A program made the translations under genes and the position numbers. Shown piece after piece: positions 33,681 through 46,041 of a DNA stretch of 64,000 nt (within the stretch, counting starts at the first letter, position 1; each line of letters begins with the position of its first letter). The notes under the pieces were generated by a model that was not told where the DNA came from, did not search any database, and was given only the letters and a program-made list of their open reading frames with translations. The DNA is from Cyathus striatus (Eukaryota > Basidiomycota > Agaricomycetes > Agaricales > Nidulariaceae): the NCBI GenBank assembly GCA_025738555.1, contig JAOVFP010000006.1, positions 1,860,001 to 1,924,000 of the forward strand, read 5' to 3'.

Positions 33681-36397
33681 GTTCCTCTGTAATTCCGAAG
33701 TAGTTTTTAATTCTTTCTGGTTCACATTGCGAATTTATTGTGAGTCGCTTCCTCAGGTTGGTGCAGGTTGCCTACTGCTTGAAGCTTGAAGTTGTACGAC
33801 TCTGGTTAAGGCTTTTTTACTACCGGACTACTTAATAGCTGATATCGTTTTCAAAGTTGGCGTAACGCGATGCGCTACGCTAGTTAATTCGGCGATCACT
33901 TCAGAGTTTGTAAGATTGGGATACTGCTGACATTAGCCGCATCCTTTCGCTTTATGAATATTTTATTATTATCAGATATGTTGTCTGAATGTAGTAATAT
34001 CTACCCAACCTCCAAATTTGTAATGAGCTTCAAAAGTAGGAAAATGTAAAACTTAGTAAATGAGTACTTTGAAATTCTCCGTTTGAATCACTGGATGATG
34101 ATTTTCGGCAAGATTGTAGCCATTGGGCCCGTAACGACACCCTTACTTAGTTTGATCCACTTGTGAATAAGTACTAGGCTGGTAGGGACCGGGACGTTCT
34201 AGTCAGTACTACATTGTGATCACCAACCAATTCACTCCAATACATTCGTTTCAATTCATGTAAATTGTATGGTAGTACTGACCCAGAACGTACCAGTCCC
34301 TACAGGTTCCAGCCACATATCCTTACAAGTCCTCGCGTCTTCATATTTCCAGCGGGACCTTTTCAGCCGTACGTTCGATCGATAATGCGGGGTTCGTAAA
34401 TGCGGGGTGCGGAGGAGGATGATGCATGTATGTATGTACGCGGGGAGCGGAATGTCGGGTGCGGAGGGAGCGGAGGGCCTCGCGGACCGCGGTGTATTCT
34501 ACTTCTTTCCGTAGACCAACCACCAGTCACTGGGATTACTTTTGAGTTCATCCAAGTACACCTGCAGTTTGGAAGAAAGCAAGAACCGTTACGGTCCGAC
34601 GCGCCTCAAGCAAATGTTAAATTCGGATCTCAAGTTCTATTTCGACAACATTGCAACACATGATCACCCATGTTTAAGCACTGACGACAAACCTGACGTT
34701 CCCCACAAAGCTAGAATTCCAAAAATATAAAGTCTATTTGTGTTTTTACTGGTGGAACATATGATGCCACGTTTAAGTAGCCCCGGCGGGTGATCATAGC
34801 CAAAGATTTAAGCCGCAAGTGCCGACATTACAGGAGGTATACCGTATTTTAGAACGCGTACTTTGGATATTCCGCCATAGTACATGATACACGTTCCATC
34901 AGATAGCTCCGAAGTCCTGCTATAACGTACCAAAGCCCAACCGCCATACGGTTTCAGGTCACGACACCTTATTCGAATGACTCCAGGATAAAAACCAAGA
35001 CAACGCATAGCGAAGATGTTACGGCAGCCTTGTGGAGTGTGGTGTTGAGGAGGTGATTCGGAAGTACTTGTTTCATACTTTCATGTGGGTTTGTTTGTTT
35101 TAAAATGAACATGATACATGGAGAAGTCAGAAAGCGCCTCTATTAATTAGAATCTTGGCTTGGACCTTTGAGATTTTTGAAAAGCGTCAGTTTAAAGGCG
35201 GCAGTGAGGATTGGAATACTCGGTGTAAAATGTTGGATTCAAAAGCATGGTGAAAGGAGAGAATGAAGAGCAAGAAAATGCCTCCGCAAGTAAAAGACGA
35301 GAGAAGATCGGAGACGCCGTGCGGAAGCGTCTGTTGATGGCTTGATAATCGAACGAGTTTAAAGCATGCGTCGCATTAGAAATGAAGGCATATATTTAAA
35401 TCAAGTGATCATTATCCAGTATATCCGGTCCGACCAGCATTATTTCTGCGCAACATGAAGCGTTAGACATAAGCCTCAGGAATCCACAGATGGGTTGCCT
35501 CAAGAACGAAAACCCATAAGAGGGTGATATGGGTCTAGTTTGAGAAGCATCTAAAGTCGGCAGAGAATCTTATAGGAACAGGACAAAGAAGCATTGAAAG
35601 GTATGATGACCGGTCTCCTGACGAACGTTATCATTTCATTATCAATAATGCAAGGGGGTGAAAGGAGGATGGCGAGTTAGAAGCACGATTGAGTTGAATT
35701 GGGCATAGAGCATCGGACGTATAGGGGTCCTGGACGTAAAGCAGAGAACAGAGGGCAAAGGGGTGGCAGTTTTTATTGTTACGTTGTAGTTGAAGAGCGA
35801 TTGCGCTCCAGACGGCAGCAAGAACGAATATGGGAATGTAAATGGTGGTATCGGAGATAAGGGCGGTTGATGATGTTAATGGGCGAGTGAAGACAGCAAG
35901 TGAACAGAGGAAAAACGTACGTCGATGCGGGTGTAGTAGTAAAGTTAGACGGTGGATCCGCGTGTATGGATACATCCTGTGACCACGAAGACAGAGAGGG
36001 GTAAAAATAGGCGTTGCTTGCGAGAGCCACTGGTACGGGACGGTGGTGTCTCTCATGCAATAGAGTGGACGTTTTGGAGTGAAAACCATAGAAGTGGAAT
36101 GGCAGAAATGGGCTGCGCAGGTTGGGAATGGAGATGGGGGTTGATGGAGACCACGCGGGGAGGAGGATAAGCTGAGGATTCGAGCTGACTTGAATTGAAG
36201 TTGAATGGGTTGGAAAAGAGGGCGGAAAGTGGGCGATCGCTGATGTAATGGCCCGATCTGATCTAGGACATGTGGAGAAGAGGAAGCGAACTCGTTCTGG
36301 CGAGGTTGCTACTCGCCGAACTACGAAATCATGTAAAAGCTGGTCTTGTTCACTTCACTTCCACTCGCTCGCCTGTCTGTCCTTTCTTTCTCCCAAA
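33681..36397. other. Intergenic, gene-poor
   Basis: It contains a hairpin element (34177-34314). The frame around 34542-34730 ends KPDVPHKARIPK, which resembles KCDIPHKLEVQK at about 7650-7690, so a dispersed element fragment may be present at both sites. Minus-strand frames at 35631-36089 include one hydrophobic stretch (IYIPIFVLAAVWSAIALQL) that could belong to a small membrane protein, but its exon structure is unclear. The rest shows nothing. Confidence 0.4.
34177..34314. repeat. Imperfect inverted repeat, MITE-like hairpin
   Basis: The left arm (34177-34212) is GGCTGG, TAGGGACCGGGACGTTCTA, GTCAGTACTAC. The right arm (34272-34314), read in reverse complement, is GGCTGGAACCTG, TAGGGACTGGTACGTTCT, GGGTCAGTACTAC. 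The arms differ by a 6-base insertion and a few changes and enclose about 59 AT-rich bases. It has no coding capacity. No clear target-site duplication. Confidence 0.7.
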
Positions 36398-39300
36398 ATG
36401 CGCTGGGCTCTCCTCTCCGCCCTCGTCTCCCTCGCTCTTGCCCAGGATGAGCTCGGTGGACGCCAAGGTGCTGCTTCCTCTGCCTCTGCCTCTGCCTCTG
36501 CCTCCGCCTTGTCCTCGGATGTGCCGACCGTCTCTGCCTCTGCCTCGGCTTCGTCTGCCGCTTCCTCGATACCAGCAACAATAACTTCAGCTCCATCCAT
36601 CTCCGAGCCAGTCCCATCCTCTTCAGCTGCCAGCACTGAATCCTCCGTGCTTTCGTCTGTCGCATCTGCATCATCAGTCGCATCAGCTTCAGCCAGCTCA
36701 GCCGCTTCTTCTGTTCTCTCCACCGCATCAGCCTCGAGCGCATCAGAATCATCCGCCGCCTCTTCTACCCTCACCACCGCAGCTCCCACCTCCACCAATC
36801 CTGCCACCACTACGCGTATCCTCCCTATTCCTGTCTCAGAGACCACTTTCCAGCCTTTCCCCGTGCCTTCTGATGTCCCCGTACCCGATCTGTATCCCAG
36901 CACTGACCCGAGAAATCCACCGGATGTATGCTATATGTTTTGTTATATTTCACTGGCTAACAATCAGTTGTAGGCTGGTTCCACGCTTATACCAGACTTT
37001 GGGCCTGCATGGGCATCGGCGCATGAGAAGGCTAGAAACAAGGTGAGCCGTCCTTTACGCTGGGCTGAGGGCTTGGCGTTTCATTTGGCCGGTCTGCGCG
37101 CCTTTCGGCCAATATACCCCGCCTTCTTCGCATGACGCCGTACTTACCCCATCCTATAGATTTCCAACTTTACTCTCGAAGAGAAAGTCAGCATCGCAAC
37201 TGGTGTGGGGTGGATGAACGGAAGATGTGTTGTATGTTTCTCTTCTCCAATTTCATTCTTCGCGGTGGTTGATGACATGATAGGGTAACATCCCCGCTAT
37301 TGAGCCCATTACAGGCCGTGGTTGGCCAGGATTATGTCTCGAGGTCTGTTCTTCACATCTTTTCACCTTTTCTCTCACTAACAATTCATTTCAGGATTCT
37401 CCTCTCGGTGTGCGTTTCGGTGACTATGTCACTGCCTTCCCCGCCGGCATCAACGCAGCATCGACCTTCAACCGCGGGCTCATCCGCCAACGTGGTCTCT
37501 TCATGGGTCGTGAACATGTGGGCAAAGGCGTGAACATCCAACTTGGTCCTATGATGAACATGGGCCGCATTGCACAAGGAGGACGAAACTGGGAAGGATT
37601 CGGGGCAGATCCGTATCTGACCGGTGAGAGTGCGTATGAGACGATCTTGGGAATGCAGGAGGGAGGTGTGCAGGGATGTGCGAAGCATTTGGTTAACAAG
37701 TAGGTTCCTTCTCATTTATGTGAGAGAAAAGGTGCTCATGAGATTGCGTTCAGTGAACAGGAACATAGGAGAACGCAAGAGAGCTCGGAAGTGGATGATA
37801 GGACCGAGCATGAGATTTATACACATCCGTTTTTGAGAAGCGTTATGGCTGGTGTGGCGAGTATGATGTGCTCATATAGTATGAATGTTCTTTGATTCTT
37901 TGATTTCGGAGCTGACGTCTTTCGAAGACTTGATTAATGGCACTTTCGCATGCGAAAACGAAAGGATTATGAACGACATTATCAAGTTCGAGTACGGGTT
38001 CCAAGGGTGTATGTTTTTTCTTCCTTTCTCCCTTTTTCACTAGCTCAAACATGAGTAGTTATCATGTCGGATTGGCAAGCCACCGAGTCTACTATATCTG
38101 CCATGACCGGCCTCGATGTGCGCTTTATTTCTGTCTTGGAACGGGCAATTTGACTCATTAACGCGACAGATGACGATGCCGGGAGACGTCACATTCGATT
38201 CCGGAGACTCCTACTTCGGCGGCAACCTTACAGCTTCCGTCAACAATGGAACGATTCCAGAGGCTCGAGTAGACGATATGGGTTCGTTTTCTTCTCTCAC
38301 TTTCTTCTTCATATGCTGACGAAGTTGCAGCAACACGTATCCTAGCATCTTGGTACTTCCTTCATCAAGATAACTCTTCCTTCCCCAGTGTCAACTTTGA
38401 CGCCTTTTTACCCGACAACGAGACTACCAACGAACATATTGATGTTCAAGATGACCACTTCAAGTTGGTTCGGGAGATGGGCGCGGCTAGCACCGTTCTC
38501 TTGAAGAATAAAGGGTTCGTTTACTTTCCGTATTTCCTTTACACGGAAATAAGATGATAACATGACATTGGCAGGGTTCTGCCATTGACAGGAAAGAACA
38601 CACCTCGCAGTCTTGTTCTCGTCGGAAGCGATGCGGGTCCTGGAAGAGCGGGTCCTAACCAGTTCGCGGACCAGGGCGGGAGTGATGGTGTCCTTGCTAT
38701 GGGATGGGGATCTGGTACTGCGAACTTCACGTATTTGATTACGGTATGTTTCCGTTTTCTGTTTCTGATATGTATTTCGGAATGTCGTTCATGTCTTGTT
38801 TTACGAATCATCATTTGAAATGCTAATAATGTCTTTCCGCAGCCTCTTGAAGCAATCCAACATCGCGCAAGAAAGGACCGTACTTCCATCTCCTGGCTTT
38901 TGGACGACTTTGATCTTCCTCGCGCGGGGAATATGGCGATTAAGAAGAGTGCAGCGCTTGTGTTTGTGAATTCGGATTCGGGCGAGGGGTATATCACTGT
39001 TGATGGGAATGAGGGTGATCGGTTAGTCTTTTTTCTTTTATGCTGCTATCGGTTTTCGGGAGGAGGTTTTCTTCCATTTCGATCCTCCGGAGAGACTAGA
39101 GATAGAGTATAGGATGCATTTATTTCTGTTTCCGTTTTCTGGAGGTAAAAGAAAGTATAGGGGGCTGACGCTTTTGTGAACAGGAAAAACCTCACGGCAT
39201 GGCATGGCGGTGATAACCTCATTCTATCTGTCGCAGCACAGAACAACAACACCATTGTCGTGGTGCATAGCGTTGGACCGTTGATCGTCGAGCCCTGGAT

Positions 39301-40236
39301 TGATCATCCTAACGTTACTGCCGTATGTTTTCCTTCCCCTTTCTTTTCTTCGATTACTTATCTGCTACCGTAGGTTCTGTGGGCTGGTATACCAGGTCAA
39401 GAAGCCGGCAACTCTCTAGTTGACGTTCTTTATGGCGCCTGGAACCCCTCAGGAAGGTTGCCGTACACTATTGCGAAGCAGGCTGAGGATTACAGCGCTC
39501 AGCTTGTCACCGGCGGTCAGGGGCAGGATATATTGAACATTCCATACAATGAGGGCTTGATGATTGATTATAGGCATTTCGACGCCGTACGTTCTTTCTC
39601 TTTTCATGATGGACGGAGACTTGAGGGCATAACAGAATGACATCGAACCGCGCTTTGAATTTGGCTTCGGATTGAGTTACACTAATTTCACGTATAAAAA
39701 TTTGGAGATCAAGAAGATTGAGAGCGATGAAGGTTCCGATGGGAAGTTCGCGAAAGCTTGGGAGAATGGTACGCCGTCACCTAATGTCGAGGGTGGTTCG
39801 AGAGCTCTTTGGTTTGTCCTTTTCTTGCCATGAGAGAAGAGGAAGCTGACGGCGAATGTGTAGGCTGCACCGACCCGCTTTCAAAATTACCTTCGATCTC
39901 AAGAATTCCGGCCCAGTGTTCGGTGGCGATGTACGTTCCTCCTTTCCCTTCTTCATCATCTACTTACCTACTCGTCCACCACAGATTCCACAGCTATACG
40001 TAAACTTCCCTGCCTCCTCCGGTGAACCTCCCTCCGTCCTGCGCGGGTTCACAAACGTGCAAGTATCTCCTGGGAAGATTGAGAATGTCGAGCTCACGCT
40101 CTCCCGATACGATTTGAGTGTGTGGGATACCGAAGCTCAAGGGTGGAAGTTGCCTAAGGGCACTATTGGTGTTACCGTTGGGAGAAGTAGTAGGGATGGA
40201 AGGTTGAAGGGGAAGGTGCCTCTTGATGCTGATTAG
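36398..40236 (+). CDS. Secreted GH3 beta-glucosidase with Ser/Ala-rich N-terminal linker
   Basis: It hydrolyses terminal beta-glucosides such as cellobiose outside the cell. A signal peptide (MRWALLSALVSLALA) is followed by about 140 residues of Ser/Ala/Thr repeats. The GH3 barrel then shows TLEEKVSIATGVGWMNGRC, GRGWPGLCLEDSPLGVRFGD, the QLGPMMNMGRIAQGGRNWEG motif and the nucleophile region YVMSDWQATEST. The second domain has GAASTVLLKNKGVLPLTG and VHSVGPLIVEPW. The C-terminal fibronectin-III-like part has FEFGFGLSYTNFTY and ends VGRSSRDGRLKGKVPLDAD. At least 12 introns all restore frame. Start 36398 is set by the signal peptide. The Ser-rich linker has no cellulose-binding domain before it, which is unusual; it may act as an O-glycosylated stalk that keeps the enzyme at the wall. 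Confidence 0.92.
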
Positions 40237-40755
40237 AAATGGTGGAGGTTTATACCGAGTGCGAGATAGGAGAGAAAGAAATGGAGGAGTGAAGGGAAGG
40301 TGAAAATTGCCCGTAGTGGAAGTTTCGGGAGATGGACTTCGGACTTGATAGTAGTGATACATCCATTCGTTTTGGACTTTTTTTTCTAATACTTAACACT
40401 TAAGCTATTTCAGTTGCACGAGCAATATAAAAGTTTTTATTTTTTACGATCAATTTCATTTCAATTTCGGAACGGTATGTTTGGTTGTAGCTTTTGGTTT
40501 TAATAAACCGGAATTTCAAATCGGGATCCTTGAGCACCTTTGAGCTCTCGGCCTTATTTACTCTAATCTCAAAACTTCCTCGCTCATACATAGCAGACTA
40601 CAGGTGGCATCCTGAGTGAAAAATCACGAGTAGAAATCGATTCATCAATGAAAGGCACATATACATCAAGTGGTAGGCTTGGGCACAACATTACAACATT
40701 ATAAACTCTTTCAGGGGCAGTGGAGCCCAACAACGTAGAAAAATGGGCTTACTTC
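40237..40755. other. Intergenic
   Basis: Convergent 3' flanks of the beta-glucosidase and the small secreted protein. AT-rich. No gene seen. Confidence 0.5.
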
Positions 40756-41398
40756 TTAGACAACTGGCACGGTGGACAACGTGATCGGTGTGCAACCCGA
40801 TGGACCATCGCTAGGCAAAACTTTATACCAAACCTACAGAAGCGGCTTCAGTGCCTCAACCAATATGTATAGCAAAAACACCTACGTCCAGTCCGCTTCC
40901 ACAAACATAAAAACCACCGGCATAATTGAACGTCAACGACGCACCCAGCTGTGCGTTTTCAGAATCGGACTGAATCCCGAATGGACCATATCTAGCACAC
41001 TTATTGGTGCTCGAGCCCTCTGTGAATCCGAGTTGCCCGTACGTCGAGCACCCCGTAGACATTGGGTTGAATCCGATGAGAGGGAGGAGCGTAGCGCTGC
41101 TACTGGACACACGTGGTGCCCCTGTGAGTGTGCCGTGGTAGAAGTAAAACTCTCCAATTGAGCCTGTGCCGCTTAGGGTTGCGTAGCCTCCGCTGCCACC
41201 TTGGGTTCGGAGAGGCTTGGGTGGGATTAGCCACAATGGTATAGGGCGAGAGTAAATAAATACCTTGAGGTTAGCATCTGGGTTGGAGGATGCTGCTACC
41301 AGGTAGAAGGTTGGGGTGTCGGCACCTGGGACGACGACGGCTGATACCAGTGCTGGTACAGCGAAGAGAGCTAAGACAGATGCAAGACTGAACTTCAT
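40756..41398 (-). CDS. Small secreted protein, unknown function
   Basis: A signal peptide (MKFSLASVLALFAVPALVSA) opens the protein. A 48-nt intron (donor GTATTT, acceptor CCCAAG) joins SSNPDANLK to PLRTQGGSGGYATLSG. A second intron (about 40817-40866) joins FYVCGSGLDV to WYKVLPSDGPSGCTPITLS. The stop is at 40756-40758. The mature part is about 150 residues, rich in Gly/Ser/Thr and aromatic residues. It has four Cys in the spliced product (STGCSTYG, NKCARYG, FYVCGSG, SGCTP), enough for two disulfides. I recognise no named family. Proteins of this design are common in basidiomycete secretomes. It is tail-to-tail with the beta-glucosidase. Confidence 0.75.
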
Positions 41399-42197
41399 TT
41401 TCCGTGGCTTTGGATTCGAGATGATGAATGCACACTTGAATTTATACCATTTCTACGGAGTCTTGTGGATGACAAGGATCTCAGTATCGGACAAAGTTGT
41501 CCGCTCCAATTCACAGATTTCCAGGAACAATGTAAACATCTTCCCCGCACTAGACAGAAAGTTATGTCAATGGCGTCCGGCTGTTTCGGAGCTTTTGCGA
41601 TGGATTCTGGCGTCGATGGCGAGGAGAGCTAAGTATCAGGAAGACAAAAGGCAGAGCGTGTAGTCATATAAAGGCATTCAAGCACCAGTAAGAGGTCATA
41701 CTTTTGAAGTCAGATAAAGTTCTTGAACATAGACATCCTGTAGTCTGATTATGGGAGACTAGACGTTGATATATGAAGAATGTCAAGGAACGGATCTTTC
41801 ACATAAGATGCATATCGGGGAAAAGGATACCAGGCGAGATGAATTCCAGACAGTCGAAGTCAGCCTTGGCTTTATTCAAATTTCTCACGCTCCACCGTAC
41901 TTTTTCAAAATTTCAACCTACTTTCTGTTAGTGACGATCTAGGTAACCGGTACCATCAATGGACACACACCTATAGTTTAACTACAGGAGACTAGATTCA
42001 ATGGGCAAGTGCTTTCTGGCCAATAATTCTCATTGGTGTAACCAGCTGATTTTTTATTTATTTCAGCTTCTGCACATAGTACTTGATATTGTCTGGACAG
42101 GCACTGAGGCAGTGGGAAAGTCACTCCGCAACTAGCCATCGTGATTATGTACACAAAGATAACTTAACTGTGCAACGTTTTACTGTTACTACTTGAA
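41399..42197. other. Intergenic
   Basis: Divergent promoters of the small secreted protein and the kinase. A TATA-like AATTTATACC near 41440 fits the secreted gene. No gene seen. Confidence 0.5.
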
Positions 42198-44753
42198 ATG
42201 AGCTACTACAGGGAGCGGGAATCGATTAGTCCTATTAACAAGGTGAAGCCCTTACTTAGTCACCAACCCAAATCTCGACATCCTATACTAGTGACAGCGA
42301 GACCGGAAAATGAATCCCGCGGTATTTTGCTGGCGTCTTCAGATATAGCAGAAGGCACGAAAACTGTTAAGAGGGCCAGTATAGGGACTTACATACGGAC
42401 AGGCCCTCGGAGCCCACTTACCCAATCACTGTCTGCTTCTGCTTCAAACTCGTCTACTGCTAATCTACTACATTCTCCCTCCCGTGGTGGTTCATCCACA
42501 GTACCTCCTCCATCCTCAGAGTCGAGGGATTTATCCAAATATCATGATGTAAAACTGTTTCCACATCCCAGCAGGATCAAACATGATGAGAAGCGCAGCC
42601 GGGCAAAAAGTCTACCCACGACATCTGATTTTACTATGCTTTCCAGTGCTAGCATCGATAACATTCCAGGAGCACAGACTAATGCCAATGAAGAACTAGG
42701 ACTTAATTCCGGGAAATACAGAGATAGTGCATCGAACACACGTTTCGGACGGTATACACCGGACGGACGTTTTACGACAAATTCTCCCGAGATGGGATTT
42801 TTGGACGATGCCTCACCCGCTACTCAAAGCAGTAGCTCCCAACATTCGAACCTTCCAATGACACTTCCTGAAGTTAAGCAATGGCTAAGCAAAAATAAGA
42901 AAAATAAACTATCGACTGCTGCGCCTGATATTACCATGTTGAGTGGCAATAACCCTCCGAGCGCACAACTTTATGGAAGTGAACTAGAACACAGTGATCC
43001 CGTGAAGCGAGAGCGGAGTGCTTCTGCACCTAGTGTTATGTTCACCAGCGATAACGATCCAGTAGCACAATTCCATGGCACAGCAGGACATACTCTCAGA
43101 GGACGAGAGCAGAGTGCTTCAGAAACACGTTTTGGAGAAAGGTATGCACCTGTGATATTCAGCAATCGCTTTACGGGTCTAAATTCTCCACATCGCTATT
43201 CGAAGAGGTGGTTATCGAAATTCGAAGCTTCCTATGACATTTCCGGGCGTTAAAAAGTGGCTGCGCAAAAATCAAATTGAAGTACAACCTGTAGTCCTGG
43301 AAAGCGTAGTTGCAGAACGTAATCCTGAAAAACTACTTACGCAATTTGAACGCATATTCCAAGAACGGGCGTTATATCAGAAACTCCTGCAAGCTGACGG
43401 TGAACTTGCGCAAAAGTTGATAAATGTATTACAAATGGTACGAGGGCTCAACATGCCGTAAGTATCATGATGTCTACTAAGTAGATTTTTGTTCAGTTAC
43501 TCGATACCTCAGACTTAAACTCTGAGCTCAAGATCCCATTTCTCAAAACGTTATTACGTCTGTCAAAAAGAACGGGTCTTTATCCAACTACCCTAGTACT
43601 TAAAGGAGTGAAACAAGAAGAGGAGGCAGTGACGCCAGGTCACTATGGAGAAATTTATAAGGGAAAATTTGGTTCACAGACCGTTTGCTTGAAGATCATG
43701 AAGGTTTACACTACGTCCCAAATTGATCGCCTAGAGCAGGTATGGATTTTTTTTAACCCATGCATCCATGTGCCAGTACTGATACCTTGATTACAGGCAT
43801 TTCGAAAAGAAGCGCTTATATGGGCTCACTTAGTTCATCCAAACCTACTCCCGTTTTATGGAATTTATCGTCTCGATGACTCGCGGGGAAGATTATGTCT
43901 TGTATCTCCATGGATGGACAACGGTAATATAACCGAGTACTTGAATAGACATCCCTGGATGTATCGCTTTCTACTAGTGAGTAGCTGAAGCCCCGTTAGG
44001 CAATGTCTCGTAGAGTGTCACTCACCCACCTGCTGATCAGATCGACGATATTGCGAATGGGATATTGTACTTGCACGAAAGTAATATCGTCCATGGAGAT
44101 TTAAAGGGTGTAGGTACTAGTATAGTTATAACGCGGACACGTTAGCTGACGCTTTGAGCGGGGTAGGCCAATATTATGATATCGCCGGAAGGAAGGGCTT
44201 GTCTAGGAGACTTTGGTTTGTCAGCCGTTCTTGACTCCGAGGTTGTGAAGTGGACGTCCTTGCAAAGCACTGCTCAAGCAGGAGGAACCTTACGATGGCA
44301 AGCCCCCGAGTTGTTCGCTATGGACGAGTTTCAGGAAGCGAAAGTAAGCAAAACTAGTGATATATACGCTTTCGCGTGTGTGTGTTATGAGGTCAGTTAG
44401 AATCTGATGTTTCCATCGGCGGTCTTACTCATGTCATTTATTAGATTGTCACGGACAAAGTACCATTTCACGAATTATCGTTTGATGCTGCGGTAATATT
44501 CAAGGTGATCAGCGGAGAACGACCTTCGAAACCTGCAGAAGCTCCGCCACATATTCAACTACACGGGCAGTGGGATCTCATATGGGAATTGATGACGGCT
44601 TGTTGGAAGGCCATACCTTCTGAACGACTGCAAGCTAGGAATGTGACTGAGCGCCTTGCTGGTTGTAATATTCCAGATTTGCGACTAGCTGATAACTGGA
44701 GCGGTGTCTCGCCCGCAAGGTTCCGTCATTCTCAACGCGATAATGGTTTGTAA
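42198..44753 (+). CDS. TKL-like protein kinase with disordered repeat-bearing N-terminus
   Basis: The kinase domain fills the C-terminal half. A degenerate glycine loop (GHYGEIYKGKFG) and the ATP-binding Lys (VCLKIMK) come first. The αC region (AFRKEALIWAHLVHPNLLPF), HGDLKGANI, LGDFGLS and RWQAPELF follow, then SDIYAFACVCYEI and CWKAIPSERLQ. The order and residues fit the TKL-like kinases expanded in Agaricomycetes, and all catalytic residues are present. The first 320 residues are Ser-rich and hold an imperfect repeat: LPMTLPEVKQWLSKNKK recurs as LPMTFPGVKKWLRKNQ, and TRFGRYTP as TRFGERYA. A 64-nt intron (43142-43205) is needed to read the second copy. The junction around 43458-43505 does not splice cleanly between GLNMP and LNSELKIPFL, so that region is uncertain. 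Confidence 0.85.
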
Positions 44754-44862
44754 GGTATGCTAGTGGGCCAACATTTCTTGTAAGTGCTTATCAAGTGTGT
44801 ATGTCCCATATATTCATAACAAATCTATAATATAAACGGATAGTCAGAGAGTAAAAACAAAG

Positions 44863-45428
44863 CTAACTGATGTCAGTGGCATCATTCTCAGAACGGTCTT
44901 CATCCGCCTGCGAGTCTATCAATGGCTGGCCTGGTGCCGGAAACCACCCCCATACCGAAAGATCTACTCTCATCTCTCCTGTTCTTCCAATCGTCACATC
45001 AACACCTTCAGTAACCAGCTCATCTCGCTGGCGCTGGGCCCCATCCGTTCCTGGACCTCTTGAAGAGATTGTCCCAGATGCACCTATAACACGGTACCAT
45101 GGCACTGGAGGGTTTGCCGCAGGATCTAGGAACTTCAAAGCTACGAGCTAATCAATAAGAATGAATTACTTATATGTATTGCACTGCCAACCTTGTCCCA
45201 CGTGTCGAGAGTAGTTAGGCATTCCGACGAGTTTGGCGATATGTCCTACGACGCGTTATCAGCCATAGATTATGATACTTGAGTTTGTAGTAATCAACCA
45301 TATGTTGTAACTCGACATGGAGGTATCAAACGGACAGTGTCATATACCTTTCCCTTTAGTATCAGCAACTGTTAAGAACGAACTGAAGTACGGCGGCTTA
45401 CAGCCGCGTGAAACTCTGCACTATCCAT
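44863..45428 (-). CDS. ATL1: Alkyltransferase-like (ATL) DNA repair protein
   Basis: ATL proteins bind O6-alkylguanine and hand the lesion to nucleotide excision repair. Four exons splice to MDSAEFHAA-VYDTVRLIPPCRVTTYG-HIAKLVGMPNYSRHVGQ, then ALKFLDPAANPPVPWYRVI. This is the DNA-binding domain of the MGMT family. The place of the MGMT active site (PCHRV) reads PWYRV: Trp replaces the alkyl-accepting Cys, the hallmark of ATLs. The helix-turn-helix part (YSRHVGQAL) is intact, and GASGTIS...QRQRDELVTEGV matches the family end. A polar tail follows. The start at 45428 gives the usual short N-terminus. It faces the PARP-UBC gene across a shared promoter region. Confidence 0.85.
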
Positions 45429-45586
45429 TGCTAGCTAGAAGCACTAGAAACCACTGCTGGATTGTTTGTTGTATACTGAGAATATTTATAATTTATGTGA
45501 GGAAGCTTTAAGAGGTAGAGTCGCAAATTGAATACGTTGGCAATAACACAGCCACTGGCTATGCATTGCGACGCGTTTCAATTATA

Positions 45587-45594
45587 TCACGTGA
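45587..45594. promoter_or_regulatory. TCACGTGA E-box octamer
   Basis: It sits 159 bp upstream of the ATL start, between the divergent ATL and PARP-UBC genes. Confidence 0.4.
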
Positions 45595-46041
45595 TTATTT
45601 CTGAGCACATTCAAAAACGCGAGCCGCGAGCGCCCGTTCAATTTGACTCGAGGCTGCATCAGTGTATAGGCTGCAATTGAGCTTCCTTTGTCAAACCCTC
45701 ACCTCTGCGCGTGTGTAGGTTGTTCATATTTTGAAATACTGAATCCAAAATATCGCGCCCATTGCTACTTTCTTCTACTAGTTGGTTGCTCCAGAGTCCG
45801 TCGTTTCTCCCATTTTGAACAGCAATTGTGTATGGGAACCTCGCCGGAAAGAATTCATTAACGAGAGGTTACAAAGAGAGTGCTTTCAATTGGTGGGTTC
45901 ATGAATACTTGTCATTCATAGCACGATGCTACTTGAAGTGTCGACGCGATCATATTCATCTCCGAAACCTTTCCAATATCTACTCTCAATGCAATACTAA
46001 TGCACGCAATTTGTTCCTTTCGCAAAGGTGTGAATACAAAG

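Noticed and set aside
35631..36089. Minus-strand frame with one hydrophobic helix upstream of the GH3 gene
   Set aside because: Could be a small membrane protein, but no signal, splice or family supports it strongly enough for a gene call.
36355..36903. Minus-strand Glu/Ala-rich frame
   Set aside because: Antisense shadow of the Ser/Ala stalk of the GH3 gene.
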